IMG/VR virus record: IMGVR_UViG_3300028920_000261
Coordinates: 1 to 24,397 of that record
Source: a virus
Strand: one strand, 5' to 3'
DNA length: 24,397 nucleotides
A model generated the notes under the pieces. That model did no database searches and was not told where the DNA came from. It saw only the letters and a program-made list of their open reading frames with translations. The number at the start of each line of letters is the position of its first letter. Within the stretch, counting starts at the first letter, position 1. The translations under genes and the position numbers were made by a program. Shown here piece by piece: positions 1 to 7,112 of the stretch.

Positions 1-502
1 TTTTACAAATTGGTTTTAAACCATTTATATGATTTTTATAACCAGTCTTTTGATTTACAGTATAATTTTCAACATTAACCTCTATACCATTATGTATACG
101 TTTTTGTTTTATTGGATAGTAAGAAGATGTTTTTTTGCAATATATACTTATTATTTCAAAATTTTTTAATGGCATATACTTAGATATTATACCGCCTGTT
201 GCTGTATTTTTTTTCCATATCCAGTCATATTTAAAATTTTTTAGATTACTTAATCTTAATTTACTTGAAAAAGGTTCACTACCAAATAAAGCTATTGGAG
301 TATTATCATAAATAATTTTATTAATCTCATTCCACATTTTATCTAAAGGAATGACTGAATCCAATTTACAACTTGTAATACCATAAGGAGGATCTGTTAA
401 AATTAAATTAAACTTAATATTTTTTTCAGATAAGTAATTCATTACCCCTAAACAGTCACCATGATATAAAATTCCATTTTTAGTTTTTAAATATCCCTTC
501 AT
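1..502 (-). CDS. DNA methyltransferase, DPPYG type (N6-adenine/N4-cytosine family), 3' end outside the window
   Basis: This open frame starts at ATG 502 and runs off the left edge with no stop, giving at least 167 residues. The catalytic motif DPPYG (motif IV) sits near residue 39 and is followed by an LFGSEPFSS block and a DWIWKKN block, the layout of the beta-class PF01555 methyltransferases common in phages. In that class motif IV comes first and the AdoMet-binding FxGxG motif comes near the C-terminus, so the latter would lie beyond the window. DPPY usually marks adenine-N6 methylation, so it probably modifies phage DNA against host restriction; the target site cannot be read from sequence. 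It lies 10 bases after the 66-residue zinc protein, with a weak GGAAG upstream. It contains no GGCC, unlike the tail genes. Confidence 0.88.
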   Translation of the reverse strand, partial: MKGYLKTKNGILYHGDCLGVMNYLSEKNIKFNLILTDPPYGITSCKLDSVIPLDKMWNEINKIIYDNTPIALFGSEPFSSKLRLSNLKNFKYDWIWKKNTATGGIISKYMPLKNFEIISIYCKKTSSYYPIKQKRIHNGIEVNVENYTVNQKTGYKNHINGLKPICK

Positions 503-512
503 TTAACTTCCA

Positions 513-713
513 CTATTTACGTTTTTTAAGTTTTATTTTATTAACCTTGATTCTTTTGTGTCTCTCACAAACATATATTTTATCACATGACAATTTATTT
601 TTTCTCTCAACACCTGCTTTATTTAACTCTACTTGTTCACCACAATAATAACAATTAGTATACTTTAATTTTACCTCTGTTTCATCATTGCCATTTAAAC
701 TTAAAAATCTCAT
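513..713 (-). CDS. small zinc-binding protein, 66 aa, unknown function
   Basis: A 66-residue protein with a CYYC pair at about residues 21-24, then a lone Cys near 43 and a CERH group near 49-52. This could bind one zinc ion, as in short zinc-ribbon or treble-clef proteins. The tail is strongly basic and ends KLKKRK, which suggests nucleic-acid contact. Its ATG overlaps the stop of the upstream 201-residue gene in an ATGA junction, so translation is probably coupled. It sits just before the DPPYG methyltransferase. No family is recognised. The role is inferred only from cysteines and charge. Confidence 0.7.
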   Translation of the reverse strand: MRFLSLNGNDETEVKLKYTNCYYCGEQVELNKAGVERKNKLSCDKIYVCERHKRIKVNKIKLKKRK

Positions 714-1315
714 GATATAACCCCTGTGCCTGTACCACTACCCCCCGATGGTGGACTACTACCGCCACCGCTTATTGCAACTGTACCAGTACCCTCACTT
801 AATATTGTTTCGGCCTGTCCTTCTCCAATTGCTTTAGCAAATTCAGGCCATTTATTTCCAAGTAAACCAAAACCACTACCCGATGATTCTATTGAACTGG
901 ATAAAGCATTACCGTCAACTAATATTGAACCAATTATGATTGTTCCTGTACCACTAAAAACAGGTGAATGAGTAGAATCTAAACTTGCATTACTTAATTC
1001 ATTTATAAAAGTTGATTCCAAAGCATCACATAAATCAGAAAGTTTATTTCCTTGAGTACCAAAATAAGATACGGCCTTAGAAAAAATTAAACTGGAAAGA
1101 TTACCAACTGAAAAACCTACAACCCCTACACCAACCCCAACCCCTGCACCTGCAACTAAACCAGTATCATTAGTTGTAAAACCCTTACCAACTAAATAAT
1201 TTACTGTTCCGAATCCTACAGCATCGGTAAAATCTTTTAATCTATTACCAGTAAAACCCAAACTGGATAAATTAGATTCTAAAGTTGACGACCATGAAGC
1301 ACCTGACAAGGCCAT
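710..1315 (-). CDS. glycine-rich virion-type protein with three internal repeats
   Basis: A 201-residue protein that starts ATG GCC at 1315. It is built from three related units of about 50-60 residues, at roughly residues 11-62, 72-132 and 136-184. Each unit has a core of the form G-x-x-G-N-(K/R)-x-x-x-(F/L) followed by a short helix with an Ala-Val/Ile-Gly turn, then a glycine/threonine/valine-rich strand segment such as GTGTVAISGG. No cysteine pattern, signal peptide or catalytic motif is visible. This composition suits a small structural or baseplate-associated protein, and it is the only virion-like gene inside an otherwise enzymatic cassette. It keeps a moderate number of GGCC sites, like the structural genes. 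The exact role is unknown. Confidence 0.75.
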   Translation of the reverse strand: MALSGASWSSTLESNLSSLGFTGNRLKDFTDAVGFGTVNYLVGKGFTTNDTGLVAGAGVGVGVGVVGFSVGNLSSLIFSKAVSYFGTQGNKLSDLCDALESTFINELSNASLDSTHSPVFSGTGTIIIGSILVDGNALSSSIESSGSGFGLLGNKWPEFAKAIGEGQAETILSEGTGTVAISGGGSSPPSGGSGTGTGVIS

Positions 1316-1341
1316 TTAAATTACCTTTTTTTTAATTATGT

Positions 1342-1860
1342 TTATAGTAAGGTTCCATCAAAATTTACTCTCATTAATTTTTCGTAACATTTTTTAATTA
1401 TATGGGTATCCCATAAAGCATTATGTTTACTAACTGATTTATTAATCCCTAAAAATTCTTCTCTATCAATGTCTGGATTAATGCCTCTAAATTTAAATAA
1501 TGTACATAAATCAAAAGGGATATAATAAATATTTCTAGGCAAATTGAAAGCACCGCCAAATATTTCATTGAATAAAACCCAATCATAAGATATACAATCA
1601 CCCCATATTTCCACTCTTACATAACTGGATAACCAGTTTAATAAATTTTTTCTTAATTCAGGCATTGACATTATATGTTTATGTTTTAAATTCCCTATAA
1701 CGTTTTTTATAATCCAATCATCACATTGACATTTTTTATAATCATTTAATTCTGCATAAAATCTTTGGCCTGTTTCATCTATCAAAGCAACACTAATCAA
1801 AGATGTTTGTTGGTGTAATCCAGTAAATTCCGTATCCATGAATAATTTTGTTATTTCCAT
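1342..1860 (-). CDS. DEDDh 3'-5' exoribonuclease (Rv2179c-like)
   Basis: A 172-residue protein with an RNase H-like DEDD exonuclease layout. Asp9 and Glu11 form the Exo I motif (MDTEFTG), Asp93 lies in Exo II (YDWVLF), and His146 with Asp151 form Exo III (HNALWDT), giving the DEDDh set. The early RFYAELNDY segment matches the PF16473 family founded by mycobacterial Rv2179c, which removes 3' overhang nucleotides from RNA. Length is normal for the family and all catalytic residues seem present. In a phage it could trim host or phage RNA or degrade DNA ends; which one is not shown. It is flanked by a zinc protein (11 bases upstream) and the repeat protein downstream. No strong SD is visible; ATG 1860 is kept because Met8 would remove the first strand. 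Confidence 0.85.
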   Translation of the reverse strand: MEITKLFMDTEFTGLHQQTSLISVALIDETGQRFYAELNDYKKCQCDDWIIKNVIGNLKHKHIMSMPELRKNLLNWLSSYVRVEIWGDCISYDWVLFNEIFGGAFNLPRNIYYIPFDLCTLFKFRGINPDIDREEFLGINKSVSKHNALWDTHIIKKCYEKLMRVNFDGTLL

Positions 1861-1870
1861 ATATAATATC

Positions 1871-2170
1871 TTATTTTAATGTTTCCAATTTATCCCATAA
1901 TGCTTTTAGTTCTTCACCTGCATGATTCTGTAAACATTCTTTACAAAAATCTCTTTTAATAACTTCATTGCCTATACTTAATCTAACTATATACGCCCTT
2001 GGTAAAGTGTCTTTAATCTCTGGAACAGACACTTTTTTTACTGCACCTGTAGTATCATCCTGTACCCTTGTAAAACTCATTTTAGGTTTACCATCATCAT
2101 CTAAAACAGGTTGAGTAGGAGGATTTATAAAAGTATGTTTATGACATATATCACATTTCCAATTTATCAT
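1871..2170 (-). CDS. small zinc-finger protein, 99 aa
   Basis: A 99-residue protein with two Cys pairs, CDIC at about residues 6-9 and CKEC near 76-79, separated by a long polar segment. This is a plausible single zinc site of the rubredoxin-knuckle type. The rest is polar, with a C-terminal helix. Its ATG shares one base with the stop of the TSPPY methyltransferase (TAATG), so it is probably translated by re-initiation after that enzyme. The coupling and the zinc site suggest a partner or regulator of the methyltransferase, but this is inference. No family is recognised. Confidence 0.7.
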   Translation of the reverse strand: MINWKCDICHKHTFINPPTQPVLDDDGKPKMSFTRVQDDTTGAVKKVSVPEIKDTLPRAYIVRLSIGNEVIKRDFCKECLQNHAGEELKALWDKLETLK

Positions 2171-4014
2171 TATGACCTCTTTTTAAGTTTTACTTTACGT
2201 TTTATCACTTTAACAAAAATTAATAAATTTTGATCTGATTTACTAAATTTTGAATATTTAATTTTTGCTTGGCCTGTAATGGTTGCATTAATTAATTTAA
2301 AACCTATTGACTCTATTGCATTAATCCATTTTAGTTTTAGTTTATTATCTTTTTCTGTTTGTAATGCTAATATACCATCTTTAACTAAATACTTATAAAC
2401 ATTTTTAAATACAGGTTTAGTAACTCTTTCATGATATTCATCATAATCAATACAATCTTGAATAACTTTATTATGAAAACCATTATCTTCAAATTTAAAA
2501 TATGGTGGACTTGTATAACATAAATCAAATTTTTTAACTAAGTCTGGATAAAACTTCATTGAATCACCTAAACGTAACTCTACTTTAGTTTTTTTATCTC
2601 CATATTTATTAACGGCCTTTTGTACATAAGGTAAAAGATAACCTTTCATTGCATCTTTATTTATTTCAATTCCTACATAGTTTTTTTTCATTTTTTTAGC
2701 GTGTAAAGGGCTTTCGCCCCAACCTAAAAATGGATCAATCCAACCTAGCTTACAATTAATAATTAAATCTTTATTTATTTTCCAATGGCCTGCTGTTGCA
2801 AATTTATTTTTTAAAAACATAGGAGGATGGTCTAAATTTTTTAATTTACCAATAGCATTTGGAACATTAAACCAGTTATTTATTTTATTTCCATTAGCTG
2901 ACGATTCGTGCCTTGCACTACTTGCACGACTTGCATCACTTATACAACTTGCATGACTTGCACCACTTGCACGACTTGTATCACTTGCACTACTTGCACT
3001 ACTTGCATGACTTGCACCACTTGCACGACTTGCATTACTTGCACGACTTGCATCACTTGCAATACTTGCACGACTTGCAATACTTGCAATACTTGCAATA
3101 CTTGCATGACGTGCATCACTTATACAACTTGCATTACTTGCATTACCTGCAATACTTGCACGACTTGCATAACTTATACAACTTGCACAACTTGCATGAC
3201 TTGCAATAATAACTTTAGTATTTGTAATTATACTACCATTAGTCTTATATCCATAAAGTAATTCATTATTACCTTTTAATTTACCTTCTTTTAATAATTT
3301 TTTTTCATTATTTTTATATGGATCTGTCCTTACATGAGAAATTAAATCAAACAACCATTTTCTTGATGGTATAACTTTAATGTTTAATTTTTTAACCCAT
3401 TTTTTTACAGTATACTGTTTATTTCTCTGACTAAATATTTCCTTTTTTACTTTATTTATTCCTGACTGGAAATAATCTAATAATTCTTTTTTATAAGGAT
3501 ATACTGTTGTATGTTTACAATGATCTATAATTAATTCTGCATCTTCAACTACACACTTATTATTAAAATCAATATAACCATTTTGACCTACATATTTCCA
3601 TGCATATGTGGCCCTTGAGGTACAATCTAACCAAGTACATTTACCATCTTTATAAAAAAATTGTGAATCATTCCTTCTATAGTCAATTGAATATAATCTT
3701 AATTGCCTAAGTTGTTTTACATTACCCTCTATATAACCTTTTAATTCTTTAATTAATAATTTTTTATCTTTATATTTACTTTGATTATGTCTATAAAATT
3801 CTTTTAAAATTACAGCAATTACTTTCATTCTATATGTTGGTATATCTAAATTTACACGTTTATTTTTTTGATAACCTAACATATAATTACAAGTATTCCA
3901 CCAATTCATATTAATAATATCTCTTACAATATAAGGAACACTTTCTTTATCTACTAAAAAATCTTTATCTTCAAAAAGTTTATTTAGTAATCTTGTAGAA
4001 TGTTTTATACTCAT
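2170..4014 (-). CDS. DNA methyltransferase (TSPPY) with a tripeptide-repeat insert
   Basis: A 614-residue protein in three parts. Residues 1-268 form a basic, lysine-rich region with no recognised fold, a possible target-recognition region. Residues about 270-368 are 33 consecutive x-Ala-Ser triplets. Residues about 375-614 hold a class I AdoMet methyltransferase: motif I DPFLGWG near 425, an acidic strand end YVGIEIN, a GDS motif, and catalytic motif IV YTSPPYF near 498-504, so motif I precedes motif IV. (S/T)SPPY is frequent in N4-cytosine enzymes, while D/N-PPY is more usual for N6-adenine, so m4C is somewhat favoured. The catalytic and AdoMet motifs are intact. The repeat sits between the two functional regions and keeps frame. 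The gene precedes a zinc protein with a one-base overlap. Confidence 0.88.
   Translation of the reverse strand: MSIKHSTRLLNKLFEDKDFLVDKESVPYIVRDIINMNWWNTCNYMLGYQKNKRVNLDIPTYRMKVIAVILKEFYRHNQSKYKDKKLLIKELKGYIEGNVKQLRQLRLYSIDYRRNDSQFFYKDGKCTWLDCTSRATYAWKYVGQNGYIDFNNKCVVEDAELIIDHCKHTTVYPYKKELLDYFQSGINKVKKEIFSQRNKQYTVKKWVKKLNIKVIPSRKWLFDLISHVRTDPYKNNEKKLLKEGKLKGNNELLYGYKTNGSIITNTKVIIASHASCASCISYASRASIAGNASNASCISDARHASIASIASIASRASIASDASRASNASRASGASHASSASSASDTSRASGASHASCISDASRASSARHESSANGNKINNWFNVPNAIGKLKNLDHPPMFLKNKFATAGHWKINKDLIINCKLGWIDPFLGWGESPLHAKKMKKNYVGIEINKDAMKGYLLPYVQKAVNKYGDKKTKVELRLGDSMKFYPDLVKKFDLCYTSPPYFKFEDNGFHNKVIQDCIDYDEYHERVTKPVFKNVYKYLVKDGILALQTEKDNKLKLKWINAIESIGFKLINATITGQAKIKYSKFSKSDQNLLIFVKVIKRKVKLKKRS
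2911..3207 (-). repeat. 33 x 9-bp tandem array encoding (x-Ala-Ser)n
   Basis: On the coding strand the array reads as 33 units of consensus NNT-GCA-AGT with no gap. A few units vary: GCA to ATA (three Cys-Ile-Ser units), one ACA, and AGT to GGT, CGT or AGG once each. The variable codon is always NNT: Ile 6, Arg 6, His 4, Cys 4, Asp 4, Asn 3, Ser 3, Gly 2, Tyr 1. Short runs such as Arg-Gly-His recur, which suggests expansion by block duplication. The array leaves long meaningless open frames on the plus strand. It is not a CRISPR array, since the units are only 9 bp and there are no spacers. Confidence 0.95.
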
Positions 4015-4051
4015 GATATAAAATTCCGTTTTTATATTTTATGTTTATAAA

Positions 4052-4264
4052 TTAATCGCAATAATTACATTCACCAATTAAATTTAATTTTTCATTACAA
4101 CTAGGGCATATACCTTTAAACTCATATAAGTTATCCATAAACTCATTTGTAATTTTTTCTTTAGCATTAAATGTCAGTATCAAATGTCTTTTTAATGTTT
4201 TTTCCATTAAATATTCAATTTGTTCTTCATCTAATATAAAATTAAATTTATCTTTATTATTCAT
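4052..4264 (-). CDS. small C-terminal zinc-ribbon protein, 70 aa
   Basis: A 70-residue protein with an N-terminal helical half and a C-terminal zinc ribbon made of CPSC and CNYC pairs about 12 residues apart; the protein ends two residues after the second pair. The spacing fits a compact rubredoxin-like knuckle pair. It starts at ATG 4264, seven bases after the stop of the nuclease gene, with AGG upstream. No enzyme motif is visible. It is the third small zinc protein in this cassette, each beside a DNA/RNA enzyme. It lacks GGCC sites. Confidence 0.7.
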   Translation of the reverse strand: MNNKDKFNFILDEEQIEYLMEKTLKRHLILTFNAKEKITNEFMDNLYEFKGICPSCNEKLNLIGECNYCD

Positions 4265-4271
4265 GTTTTAC

Positions 4272-4853
4272 CTACACCAATTCTTTTTCTAATAAATCGA
4301 ATAATTTAAATCTCTCATCAATTATAATTAAATTTAATGTTTCTTTTGCTAATATATGTTTTTTTTGTATATTACGGTGTGGTTTTAATTCAATCCATAT
4401 CTTTTTATGTGGTAAGTAAAAATCAGGTGTATATAAACTACCATCACTTAACTCAAATGTTTTATATTCATATTTCCATTTTACATTAATAGCGTCTAAA
4501 AACTTTGCAAAATTACATTCAAACATTGAACGCATACGATAACCTTTATAATGAACAAGAGTACCATATCTAGGTTTCCATTTATCGCTATGTGCAGTGG
4601 CATAACCATTTTGTCGTACTACATTTATCATTTTTTCTCTATATTCAGAATTTTTCCAATTATTCTTATTTCTATCTATTAATTTCTTTTTTTGGTCATC
4701 CCTAAATGTTTTATTTTTCCATAATTTTGTAAATGTTTTAGTACCAATTTTACTTTGGTTTTTATTTTGACATAATTTTGAACAGAACTTTTTATATACA
4801 TTTTTATTTCTAATAGTAGGTTCTGTTTCCTTACCACAAATCAAACATTTCAT
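4272..4853 (-). CDS. PD-(D/E)XK nuclease with N-terminal zinc finger, probable free-standing homing endonuclease
   Basis: A 193-residue protein. Residues 3-29 hold a zinc finger (CLIC then CSKLC). Residues about 35-82 are basic helices with KLWKNK and NWKNSEYREKM segments that resemble the NUMOD-type DNA-binding repeats of homing nucleases. Residues 105-160 form a nuclease core: RSMFE with Glu112, then a YTPDF motif with Asp144 and IELK with Glu155 and Lys157, which is the PD-(D/E)XK signature; a downstream helix and strand follow. Family knowledge links this architecture to mobile, free-standing phage endonucleases; a repair or resolvase role is the alternative. It sits directly after the spike gene, with AGGA from the spike's last codons as its RBS. 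It has no GGCC, unlike its tail neighbours, consistent with recent arrival. Confidence 0.75.
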   Translation of the reverse strand: MKCLICGKETEPTIRNKNVYKKFCSKLCQNKNQSKIGTKTFTKLWKNKTFRDDQKKKLIDRNKNNWKNSEYREKMINVVRQNGYATAHSDKWKPRYGTLVHYKGYRMRSMFECNFAKFLDAINVKWKYEYKTFELSDGSLYTPDFYLPHKKIWIELKPHRNIQKKHILAKETLNLIIIDERFKLFDLLEKELV

Positions 4854-4859
4854 ATTTAT

Positions 4860-5729
4860 CTATCCTGCTAAAACTGAAGGTACACCAGTTGTTAAATTTC
4901 CCGTGATTAAATCTGTAAATTTTTCCGTTTCAGTTGTTAAAACTTGCCCTGTACTACCATTTAACTCTATAGTTGCACCTGTAACCTCTACTTTACTGGA
5001 AGCTGTTACTTTTGCATTGGCACAAGTTAACTCACAATCGCCTGTCACATTAATAACTTTATTACCACCCACTGTTTCAGTATAATTATTATCAACGGTC
5101 AACCCATAATCATTTAAAATTTGTTCCACTTTGTTTCTTATTATATGTTCTAACCAGTCACCATTAGTATCAATTTTAAAATTACTACCGTTATTATGGG
5201 TATATGTTATTTCATCGTTTTGATCGTCAAATAAAATTTTATGCCCTGATATCGTTTGAATCAAAACATGTTTGTTATCTTTTTCATCATTTAAAAATAT
5301 TTTGTGACCTTTACCAGTAACCAAACTAAAAAATTCTTTATCCTCTGTATCGTCCATTAACCAGTAATGACCACTATTTGATTTATAACCCATACGGTAA
5401 GGATAATTTTCTTTGAATATATCATCTATATCGGCCGCATCTGAATAAATCATACACCGCCAACGTGGTTCGGGTAACTCAATATCAGTTGTATCAAAAG
5501 TACCATCGTCTGATTCAATTTCTATTTCAATTTCATCATCAACTTTAGGTACTACAAAAAAACCTGCACCCTCTTTACTGGCCCATTGAAAACAAGGATA
5601 TGCAGGCAAAGGATATTCACCTTTAAATAACGTAGGTGCTTCAAAAAAAACTGCACCCCTTAAACCTACACCTAAGTTATCATCTACATTTCTTGTTACA
5701 ACTGCGTTATGTATCTCTTTTTTAGACAT
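4860..5729 (-). CDS. baseplate spike protein (gpV / T4 gp5-like)
   Basis: A 289-residue protein with an N-terminal OB-like beta-barrel (residues about 5-130), a middle section with repeated G-H-K-I strand motifs (GKGHKIFLND then SGHKILFDD) typical of VgrG/gp5 spikes, and a C-terminal repetitive beta region (TETVGGNKVINVTG, then VTGATIELNG) expected to form the trimeric beta-helix needle. No lysozyme domain or PAAR tip is visible, so a separate tip protein may exist or be absent. It would pierce the outer cell layer when the sheath contracts. Its ATG overlaps the hub gene stop by one base (TAATG). Position after the gpD-like hub is standard for P2/Mu-like tails. Confidence 0.88.
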   Translation of the reverse strand: MSKKEIHNAVVTRNVDDNLGVGLRGAVFFEAPTLFKGEYPLPAYPCFQWASKEGAGFFVVPKVDDEIEIEIESDDGTFDTTDIELPEPRWRCMIYSDAADIDDIFKENYPYRMGYKSNSGHYWLMDDTEDKEFFSLVTGKGHKIFLNDEKDNKHVLIQTISGHKILFDDQNDEITYTHNNGSNFKIDTNGDWLEHIIRNKVEQILNDYGLTVDNNYTETVGGNKVINVTGDCELTCANAKVTASSKVEVTGATIELNGSTGQVLTTETEKFTDLITGNLTTGVPSVLAG

Positions 5730-7105
5730 TATAAACCTGCTATGTTTTTTAATTTTTTTCCAATAGCTGTCAATGGTATTTTTGGTGATGGTTGTACAAC
5801 TATATCACTAATCATTTTCCTTGCACTAAAATTAGTTTTATAACCTTCATCTTTACTTAATGTATGAACTACCCTAGTTAAAAAATACTTACCTGAAAAT
5901 TGTTCACTAACACCTTCAAATTTATGTATTTGCCTTGCCTGTAATGCCTCAACACCGATTAAAGTACCTTCGGCCGTTATGAAATTTTCTTTTTGACGTT
6001 TAATAAATTCTTCAATAGATTTTCTGGCCTCTGCTTCATTTTTAAATCTTTTATGCCTTGGGAATCTAAACGATTGGCCGTGTGCTTTAAATGCAACTTG
6101 GATACCATCACTATTAGGTTGTTTTTTACCACCATTAGGGCCTATATTACCACCTGTAAACCTTGTTTCATTTAATTCTACTAATCTTTTTTGTTCTTTA
6201 TTTCTAAACTTATCTACAAACTGTAATTTACTACCACCCACTTCTTTATTTTTTAAAACAAATATTTCAAAGTCAGTACCTTGTTCAAATGTATTTTTCT
6301 TTGGTGAGAAACTTAATAATGTATTTTGATAAGCTAAGTCACCTTCGTTATAAGCAAACAAAAATGTTTCTTTCTGTTTTTCAAAACCTGCTGGCCTAAA
6401 GAATAAAATAAATTTTCCAAGTTTAGGTTCAAATTTACAAAAAAGATCAAAACCATTTATATCTGCAACTTTTTTTAAAAACTCATAATCACTTAAACCC
6501 TTTTTTTGTACTCTATCAAAAACACCACTTGTTTTTTGAATGTTACTAAATGACCTTGGGTCATTTTTACTAATTATAAATCCATTTCTTGAACCTATAA
6601 TACTTGCTATTTGTGAATCTCTGAATCCTTTATAACTAACACCATCTTTAGGCCTACTTCTTGACATTCGATTCATAAGATCATAACAAATTAATTGTAA
6701 AGTTGGTGGGCCTGATTCTGGAAAGTCAGATTCAATTGACACTATTTCAGCGGCCCCCACTGTCATTAAACTATTTCCATAACCTAATTTTAATTCAATT
6801 ATTGTACCCTCTGAAAATAATTTACTATCAATTAAACTATTAACACTACCACCACCAAATTTATCTATTTGACTTGTAAACGTCATAGTTAATTTATCAA
6901 ACTGTTCGGCATTATCTTCATATTCAATTGAATCAATAAATTGTTTTAAATTATCATTTAATAAAACTGGACTAGCACCACGACCACCTCTAATTAACAA
7001 TTCATAGGATGGTGCAAATGGGTCACGTTGTGGCCTTTGACTCGCACCAATTTTCTTAGTTGCTTTACTACTAAGACCTTTTGTATTTATTAAACTTACT
7101 GGCAT
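5729..7105 (-). CDS. baseplate hub protein (phage late control gpD / T4 gp27-like)
   Basis: A 458-residue protein of usual length for the gpD/gp27 hub family. It begins with a basic leader, then a beta-rich domain with SIEYEDNAEQFDKLTMTF and LGYG segments, followed by SIESDFP and LICYDLMNRMSR, the tube-like fold of gp27. The middle holds the KKVADINGFDLF stretch seen in gpD proteins (helix preceding a beta domain), and the C-terminus has a long strand ending FSARKM. It forms the trimeric hub joining tube and spike. It precedes the spike with a one-base overlap and follows the LysM protein by 7 bases, the normal order. It is rich in GGCC. Confidence 0.88.
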   Translation of the reverse strand: MPVSLINTKGLSSKATKKIGASQRPQRDPFAPSYELLIRGGRGASPVLLNDNLKQFIDSIEYEDNAEQFDKLTMTFTSQIDKFGGGSVNSLIDSKLFSEGTIIELKLGYGNSLMTVGAAEIVSIESDFPESGPPTLQLICYDLMNRMSRSRPKDGVSYKGFRDSQIASIIGSRNGFIISKNDPRSFSNIQKTSGVFDRVQKKGLSDYEFLKKVADINGFDLFCKFEPKLGKFILFFRPAGFEKQKETFLFAYNEGDLAYQNTLLSFSPKKNTFEQGTDFEIFVLKNKEVGGSKLQFVDKFRNKEQKRLVELNETRFTGGNIGPNGGKKQPNSDGIQVAFKAHGQSFRFPRHKRFKNEAEARKSIEEFIKRQKENFITAEGTLIGVEALQARQIHKFEGVSEQFSGKYFLTRVVHTLSKDEGYKTNFSARKMISDIVVQPSPKIPLTAIGKKLKNIAGL

Positions 7106-7112
7106 AAATCAC

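Noticed and set aside
2911-3207. CRISPR array or diversity-generating retroelement variable region
   Set aside because: Units are 9 bp with no spacers, and no reverse transcriptase, template repeat or accessory gene is visible in the window.
2908-3261. Long plus-strand open frames rich in Cys-Thr-Thr or Leu-His-Asp across the 9-bp array
   Set aside because: They exist only because the 9-bp unit has no stop in those frames. There is no SD, their composition is absurd, and the minus frame is a well-formed methyltransferase.
4860-5729. Lysozyme domain or PAAR tip in the spike protein
   Set aside because: No glutamate-centred lysozyme motif or PAAR repeats are present between or after the beta regions.
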